Notes under the pieces: generated by a model
Database searches by the model: none
Seen by the model: only the letters and a program-made list of their open reading frames with translations
Told to the model about the DNA's origin: nothing
Part shown: positions 57,701-64,000 of the stretch, piece after piece
Layout: each line of letters opens with the position of its first letter
Numbering within the stretch: the first letter of the stretch is position 1
Origin: Plantago major
Lineage: Eukaryota; Streptophyta; Magnoliopsida; Lamiales; Plantaginaceae
Length of the DNA stretch: 64,000 nucleotides
Direction: 5' to 3'
Assembly: GCA_026545765.1 (NCBI GenBank)
Contig: CM048839.1
Location: forward strand, 56,235,177 to 56,299,176
Program-made: the position numbers and the translations under genes

Positions 57701-60700
57701 ATACACAAATTCCCTTGGTCCTGTTAGTGGAGAGATTTTGACATTTTGGGTGTCCCATTATAATCGATAGATTTTCAATTTTACCAAGTTATTATGTTGG
57801 CTTATTCATGAGGGTTCAACCTATTATCCCCATGTACGTGCAACTTCACCACAATTTTTTGACATTGTACTTGTACAATTTACTGTCAATAGCTTTAACA
57901 TATATCTACCGTATTTTCTTCTTTGTAACCCTTAATATATGTGCCCGGCAGTAAACATGCCTATACTACCAGGACCGAGGGACTCAATATGTAGATCAAG
58001 TGAAGAAGGGAGAGAGACGGACCTGAATAATACTGTGAGCAGCAAATTTAATCTTGCTTTGGTGGAAGCTTACATCTACCTTCTCCCATGACACACGAGA
58101 GAGCCCATTTACCAGTTCTTCTGTTTTTTATAACAAAGAATATTATGTCAGAAGTTCCATAATAAGCCAAAAGCATGCTAATAATGTTAAACATGTGTAA
58201 GAAACAAATTTAAACTGTCAATAAAGAACATAGTAATTGGAAAAGACGATGCGACAATTTGTTTCTCTTTCGAACTGTCACTCACCAGTCAATTATGTTA
58301 TTCAATATTTTAATACAATAAGGGAAATAAGAAACTCGAACACTACACGAACCACAGACAAATCCCACCTAAATTTCCTTGAGAAATATCCAACACCTTC
58401 AACTTGGACAGTTTCAATAGATTTTGCCTCAAATGTTGGTCACAAACTAAGTCATCTTTAAAAAAATTGATCAAGAAAATCCAACTCAAAATGCCCAAAC
58501 CATTGGAACTCTGAAATAAGCAAAATTTTGTGATATTGCCAACCTACTTTCTCCCAAATTTTCCAATACCACAAGTATACTTCACACATATATTTAATGT
58601 TTCACACGTACAACACCAAAGTATTTCTCTTTTTCATTCTGACTTCAAATTAACATCCAAAGTATTTTACTACACATCTGGGCATACTACTTCAAAGTAG
58701 ATCATTTAACTCAAACTAAGTCTCAAACAGCGCAATAGGGCTCTCTCTTTTAAAAGAAGAAAAGGGCGCAAAGGTTGATCTATGCATTTATGAAAGGTGC
58801 AACTTGCAGTAACAGGCATATAATTTTACAAAATATTCTGAAAAGATAACAAATAATAGGAAGACTGAGTTAACAAACCTTCCAGCTCATCCAAACCCTC
58901 ATTTTCTGCTGTTGACTCGCTTTGTTCCCCATCAGACGCTTTGCATCGTTCCTCGTAGACAACATGAGGATATTTTTCATCAACAGAATCCTCCCACTGT
59001 CAAAAGAACAGTTAGACAATGATTTAGTAGCAACTGAATGGTAATCACATTGCAATAGGGAAAACAAACCTTGGGTAGTTCACTATTTCTCCGAATCGAC
59101 GATGTTCTCCATCCCACAATATCTATATAATGTTTGTTAAGAAGACAAAATTAAAAATGTATCTTCCTTCGTCTTTTTTGGGTAATTTGATTTAGAGAAA
59201 TTTACATGTAGGGTGATTAGCAAAAACAAATACATAAGGTTCATAGATCCAGGATACGGTCATATCCAACATTTGAGTATGCCACCCTCCGTTCAAAACA
59301 TCGTAAAGCAGACCTGCACAGAAGAATAGAGCATTACATGAGATCTGCCACATACAGAGCATGTAGTAGGTACTAAAAAGTAAAAATCCAATTGAATTTT
59401 TAGAGATGCTGGAAACCTACAAGAAATCACCATCTTCATTATCCTCCAACATGCGCTCAAGCAATGGAGATTTCCCTTCATCATTATCTGTAAGAAAAAG
59501 GTGCCTGCCAGTTCTCCTAAATATCCAATGAATTACAGAACCGGCAACTTTTTCAATAGCCGTTACTCCAAAAAGAAATGGTACCTGAGAGATGAGCAGA
59601 ATGTAAGTGATAAAATGTAAATGACCAAGATGGTATCTCACATCTAGTTGCTACTTGCAAATTTTAATACACATCATAGTTAAAAGATGATGTGCCATTG
59701 AGGGGGTTAGACCTTCATCACAAATTGGCTATTAGAAAGAATCTAACTATGAGAATGTAATCTCTCAAAAGCGGTCGTCTTTCTTTTCACAGTGAGTAGA
59801 TGACTAAAGTCTCTATTTAACAGGGTTCCCTCCTTTAACATAGATAGTGATAGAATATACTTCCAATCTCTCTCAATATAGCCCTTTCTTCAAATAGCCT
59901 CTAAGTCGTGAAATCACATTCACCAGACTTCAGGCTTACATGTAAACTTTGATGACAGTAAATGGAACTGTTCTAAACAAACAATAAGAGGGAGTCAGCT
60001 ACATAAGAAAACGTAACATCGCCAACGCCTTGCACCAAGGCTCTGTTCTCTTCATCTGAAAAACCATTAAATTAAGTTCAATTCAGTTCAGATTGCTTAG
60101 TTGTTTTTTTCACACTACAAATAAGTTCAGCTCAGGTCAGTTCAGTTTTGTTCAGACGAAGAGAACAAAGTCCATGTAGATGAAGCAGGACCTAGACTAA
60201 GCATGTCAGCTATCAGTCCTAGTTAAGGAAATTCTCCAGTAGTGATCAACGAGAAGAATTGTACAGAAACGAAGTCAAGTCTTGTGAAGCAGTGGTAGAA
60301 ATGTTAAAAGTTCCATGAACAATCTGCAGCAAGATTGGAAGCTTGCAAGGAAACTTTATGAAATTTGCAAATCATCTGGCAGTCAATAGTGTTAAAGAAG
60401 AAACTAGTTAAAACAAGCAATAACTGCAGACCCAACATCTTGAGATATTATCAACATGTGATCACACATGTTTTAGAATCACCTCAGTCATTTGCACTAC
60501 ATGTCAGTCGCTAAACTTCAAGCTATGATTACCAACAAAAGCAAAGTCACTTTAAGATGTAAAAGCCAAGTACCTGCTTATTACCCCTAGAACCAAGATG
60601 AGGAGTGGCAACAGTGATAAAGTTTATAGGTTCAAGATCAGCTATTGTACCCTTACAAGCATTGCCAGGTACTACTTCGTCAGCTTCTGTCTTAGATGGT

Positions 60701-62629
60701 CTAAATAATTTCCCAATAGCATATCTTGCCACCAGCCCACCTACTGAATGTGCAACGAAGGATATTTTTCTTAATCCAGACCTCCTTTTAATTACTTCAA
60801 GGACCTAAAATGCACAACAAAAAATCAGAAATAACCGTGATACATGAAATATCAGAGAAAACTTTCAACACAAATGAAACTCAACCTCCTCAGCCAGTCG
60901 CTCACCCATTACATCCACACCATCCAATGTCAGTTTTGCTGCATTTTTTTCGCTACCTGCAGATTAGAAAATATATATCCAGTGAGTTATAGTTCAAACA
61001 AGTTAACTTCATGTGTGGTGACTTTACTTAATCAGAACACCTTATTTAGCATGTCCATTATTTATCATTTTCCAATTCTGGCAATTACTATTTCTGTTTC
61101 TGTTCATTGGTTACATAAAATGGGGAATGGCGTTGCAACCTGCTGTGGCAAGTCATGAACTCAGAACAGCCAGTCACCTCTGATAATGCCGTTAGGCAAC
61201 AGATTCTTATGAAACTTGAAAAGGGAGAACAATCCGTCTGGAACAGAGTGATGAGTTTGAGGTAAACCCTCTGCTCGTCGACGTTTCAAGTCTCAATCTC
61301 TAGACACAATTCTAACTAAATTCTCCATCAAATGAGTCTCGCGGTTTCCAGTGACAGTGCATCAGAATTATATTTCCCTTTTCCAATTGTATTTCCTGAT
61401 TAATGTTTTGAACTTCTATTTTGGTACTTGGTGTTTGTTAATTAAACTGGATAATTACTTCTGTCACAACATCTTGAAGCATAAAGTAGAAACAGATAAA
61501 GCAATTCCAGATAATTATTATTTCGACAAGATCATGTGAGTCTATCAATGAGGGTAATGACACTATCAAACTAACAGACAGACCCACGAGAGCAAGTAAG
61601 CCTGTGACTAACAGAATAAACTGAATAGCCAAACATCATAGGGGTTACGTAGCACATGCGAAGAAAGGCATTGAAAGGAATATGCAACATCACATCAAAT
61701 ACGCTGACACATCTCCGCCGTGCATTTAAAACTAACATGCCAATTCATAAATATAACAGAATTAGTTGACATGAAAAGTTGCACACTTACAGTGGACGTA
61801 AACTTTATCACGAAGCTTCTGGACAAATAGCTCGGCTGCAAACTTCCAGTTAGATGCACTGCAATCAGCGAATTTGAAGCTAAAACTAAAGCATTCCCGG
61901 TAGAATAGATACATAATCAACTAGAAGCGGGCACGAGCACAAATAACAAATCAACAAAATACATTAACAATAAGTCTTCTAACGACCGTCATCTTTATAG
62001 AGGGGCTAAAGAGACCGACAAACATTATACTCATAGCCAGAAATATAAAAGGTTTTTACAATGAACATCTGTGTTATATATACACATAAAAACTGACATA
62101 AAATGTTCATTCATAAAACATTATCGATATTATATAAGACAGTATACTTATACTTAAGAACATACGTCCATCCCTTAGGTCCATCCCTAGTGAGTCCCTT
62201 CCAGGACTTTGTGCAATACAATTGTGAAAATGACTGACATGATGCAGTTCAAAAGTGTTTGCAATGACAATCCAATGCTAGTCACCTGCCCTAACTCATT
62301 CATTCTTAAAACACACAACACATTCCTACTAACAGTTCACCACGAAAAACTCGACAATCGGAAAACCATTACCCTCACAATTGTGGCACAAATGACACAT
62401 CAAAAAAATACTGAGAAATACAATAACGAGTAACACCGTACAGCATAAAATTTAATGATTAAGAAAAGAGAAATGACAAAAATGGAATCGGAGAAGAAGA
62501 AAACCTTCCGAGAATTCCGTGGACCATAACAACAAGATGATCAGCTGAAGCGGCATCGGAATTTGCACAGCTGTAGAGGTCCTCACCGGCGTTGGCAGTT
62601 TCGGTGGAGCAAACGTCGTCGTTTTCCAT
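54787..62629 (-). CDS. Putative lipase / serine esterase (alpha/beta hydrolase, DUF676 family)
   Basis: Ten exons with GT-AG borders and consistent phases: 62629-62505, 61858-61791, 60956-60886, 60804-60574, 59584-59421, 59313-59258, 59122-59070, 58996-58879, 58120-58023, 54858-54787. Together they give 1056 nt, 351 residues, with no stop or frameshift, so this is an intact host gene. Exon 1 encodes HLVVMVHGILG (strand plus oxyanion HG). Exons 2-3 give WKFAAELFVQKL and LTLDGVDVMGERLAEE. Exon 4 has the nucleophile elbow SFVAHSVGGLVARYAIGKL and ATPHLGSRG. Exon 5 has FLFGVTAIEKVAGSVI. Later exons give ALRCFERRVAYSNVGYD, IVGWRTSSIRR and WEKVDVSFHQS; exon 10 closes with MHSDGEDVIQHMIDHFLL. The family is predicted to hydrolyse lipid esters; the substrate is unknown. 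No signal peptide is seen. Intron 9 is 3.16 kb and intron 4 about 1 kb, both holding MITEs. Confidence 0.92.
55327..55545. mobile_element. AGTCTC-type MITE in intron 9 of the lipase gene
   Basis: Inverted ends AAGTCTCATGAGAGACGGTC and CCGTCTCTCAGTAGAGTGAC with TAGATAAATTATCTAGA-like inner repeats. The nearest relative is at 44079-44320. A (GT)n tract lies just before it (55300-55321). Confidence 0.6.
56282..56760. mobile_element. 479-bp MITE in intron 9 of the lipase gene
   Basis: Inverted ends GGAAATTTACATATACGCC and GGTGTATCTGTAAATCTCC, matching over about 28 bp. They are flanked by TTAT on both sides (56278-56281, 56761-56764). Superfamily uncertain. Confidence 0.65.
57368..57760. other. 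Possible decayed Stowaway-like element in intron 9
   Basis: CTCCCTCTGCCCCGTC at 57374 looks like a Stowaway start. Inverted counterparts of its inner part (ATAGAATTCAATGGGAC near 57495) exist, but no clean right end is seen. The rest of the intron (56765-57367 and 57761-58022) shows nothing recognisable. Confidence 0.3.
60039..60173. mobile_element. Tourist-like MITE in intron 4 of the lipase gene
   Basis: The ends GGCTCTGTTCTCTTCATC and GACGAAGAGAACAAAGTCC are inverted, and the interior is rich in TTCAGTTCAG. It is clearly related to the element at 52534-52646, but the target duplication is no longer visible. Confidence 0.6.
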
Positions 62630-63134
62630 TTTATCAGTTTAAACTTTCAATTGTTCAGATCAATTAGAAGATTGTCGTTGGCATTCGCTTATCGTGAAAC
62701 AAACAGCTGAATATTGATGATGATGATGATGATGATGATTATAATGGAAGTTTTCTTAATTTGTTACAATCTGGCATAATTAGTCCTACAGAACAGCTCC
62801 TTAGATTAGATTAAATGAAGGAGGATTTGAAATTGGGAAAAGGCAGAATTGAATGATCTAGTCTAGTACTGAATTGAATTATACAACACGGATGGACAGA
62901 AAGAAAGAAGAGAGTTGGAAGTGAATACGTGGCGTGACGATAGTGTTTTGGTTTTAGAAATATCAGCCGACTGCTGCTTTTGCTCTGCATTTGGCTTCCA
63001 CGCTTGGTATAGATGAGCTGAGCTGAGCTGCCCATATATCACGCCTACTCCATTGTTTTTGACATGTTTTTATTTGAGTTTGTTAAAAAAATAAAATTTT
63101 TATATAAGTTCGTTACCAAAAAAATATATGTATA
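62630..63134 (-). promoter_or_regulatory. Upstream region of the lipase gene
   Basis: About 500 bp separate the start codon from the Helitron end, so the promoter must lie here or within the Helitron. A (GAT)n tract occurs at 62716-62739 and (GAGCT)3 at 63014-63028. No TATA box is convincing. Confidence 0.4.
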
Positions 63135-63581
63135 CTAGTAATAACGCATGGCATTGCCAAGGCATGACTTACTTTGAATTATAAATAATTTAGATAAAAA
63201 TTATGTAATAGATATGTTGTACAAACATATTAAAATGATCTAATACTTTGAATTATTAAAAAGAGATTGTAGGGTTGATGTTCCGAACAATCGCGGTAGG
63301 TCTATCAATAATTAACAACTGCAAAACAACATAATAAGGAAATAGTTAGTATTGAAAATAAAATAATTGAATTTTGATAATATAATGTTAGAGTGATTTA
63401 ATATAATAAAAAATACATCAAAGCTCTAAACACATCTTTGTAGTCCACGTTTGTCGTCGTATCTATTGGATTGACTTTCTCATTCAAAGCTAAAACCTTG
63501 AGACCTTTCTTGCTGGTCACTCTACAAAATGCCACATAGAGCTGACCATGACTGAATACAGGCTTTGGGAGATAGAGTCCA
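63135..63581 (-). mobile_element. Helitron 3' end, interrupted by a SIRE-like LTR
   Basis: On the minus strand the element ends ATTACTAG (CTAG at 63138-63135) followed by T, with a hairpin TGGC-AAT-GCCA ten bases before the CTAG. This is the terminal structure of plant Helitrons. Upstream, in the same orientation, is a helicase remnant (63580-63398). The 5' part lies beyond the LTR at 63582 and outside the window. Confidence 0.75.
63398..63580 (-). pseudogene. Helitron PIF1-type helicase, C-terminal fragment
   Basis: Translation reads LYLPKPVFSHGQLYVA, then RVTSKKGLKVL and NVDYKDVFRA, ending in TAA at 63400-63398. The GQLYVA..RVTS block is helicase motif VI of the Rep/PIF1-type Helitron protein, which unwinds DNA during rolling-circle transposition. 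A Cys replaces the usual Ser before RVTS. The upstream part is cut off by the LTR insertion at 63582. The terminal region is otherwise well preserved. Confidence 0.85.
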
Positions 63582-64000
63582 TGTTAGAAATATCTGTTTA
63601 GATATTGATGAGCAACCTAATGACTTATCTCAGCTCAGAAAGGTGGTTAGTACTCTTGGTTCACTTGAACACTATAAAAGAAGAAAATCACTAAGTATGA
63701 TAGTCTAGCAAATCTTGTATAGGATGTTAGATCTCTGAATGTAATTTTTATTTTCTGAAGAAGACCAAGAAGAAGGCATCCGGCAGAAGAGCTCAACATA
63801 CTTGAAGATTTGAAGACTGCACAAGATTGCTGAAGACAAAGGTTATCAGATACCGATGTCCAGATATCTTGAAGAAACAAGTGTTTCAATAAACAAGTGG
63901 TGCAATAGATATCTGAGAATACAAGGTTTCTGAACGAGGAAAAGTGCCCACATATATCTACACTCAAATACCTTGGATAAAGATTATGTTTCCGGGAAAC
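63582..64000 (+). repeat. SIRE-like copia LTR, running off the window
   Basis: It starts TGTTAGAAATATCTG, as at 2536, and aligns with that LTR for the remaining 419 bp. Whether it is a solo LTR or the 5' LTR of a full element lies outside the window. Confidence 0.75.

Overview
The window is nuclear DNA of a flowering plant, most likely a eudicot. It holds spliced genes, SIRE-like Ty1/copia and Athila/Tat-like Ty3/gypsy elements, an L1-type LINE, CACTA, MULE, PIF/Harbinger-like and Stowaway DNA transposons, and a Helitron end. I cannot name the species. Only one ordinary host gene is visible: a ten-exon putative lipase/serine esterase (DUF676 family) on the minus strand at 54787-62629. A second spliced gene, encoding a plant mobile domain (PMD) protein, lies inside a MULE at 47092-50847.

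Layout: 1-5801, two SIRE-like copia 3' ends in a row. 5802-8097, two CACTA termini flanking a gypsy protease fragment. 8098-25887, a minus-strand gypsy element that lacks reverse transcriptase and integrase, with a complete copia element (9865-20367, TSD CTCAC) nested in its 3' untranslated part. 25888-31600, two truncated copies of another gypsy family, each LTR-PBS-gag. 31601-33750, pieces of SIRE-like elements interrupted by a 1-kb TIR transposon. 34468-43572, a PIF/Harbinger-like element (TAA TSD) split by a 7.4-kb LINE that has a perfect 16-bp TSD. 44821-50975, a repeat field, possibly one long TIR element, containing the PMD-bearing MULE. 51287-54130, MITEs, two (TA)n tracts and a 42-bp minisatellite. 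54787-62629, the lipase gene, with MITEs in its introns. 63135-63581, a Helitron 3' end with a helicase remnant, cut by a third SIRE-like LTR that runs to the window end.

The most unusual signals are these. (1) A conserved motif of about 80-95 nt is bounded by CGTGTTGG/CCAACACG and followed by a small hairpin with a compensatory base change; it occurs in the 3' noncoding parts of three unrelated retroelements (gypsy, copia, LINE). (2) The PMD gene in the MULE has its own TATA box and regular introns. (3) A perfect palindrome, CTCACCGCGGTGAG, and its variants recur in gypsy LTRs and internal DNA. (4) The TATA region has been deleted from the 5' LTR, but not the 3' LTR, of both nested LTR elements. 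All calls come from reading the sequence; no database search was run.
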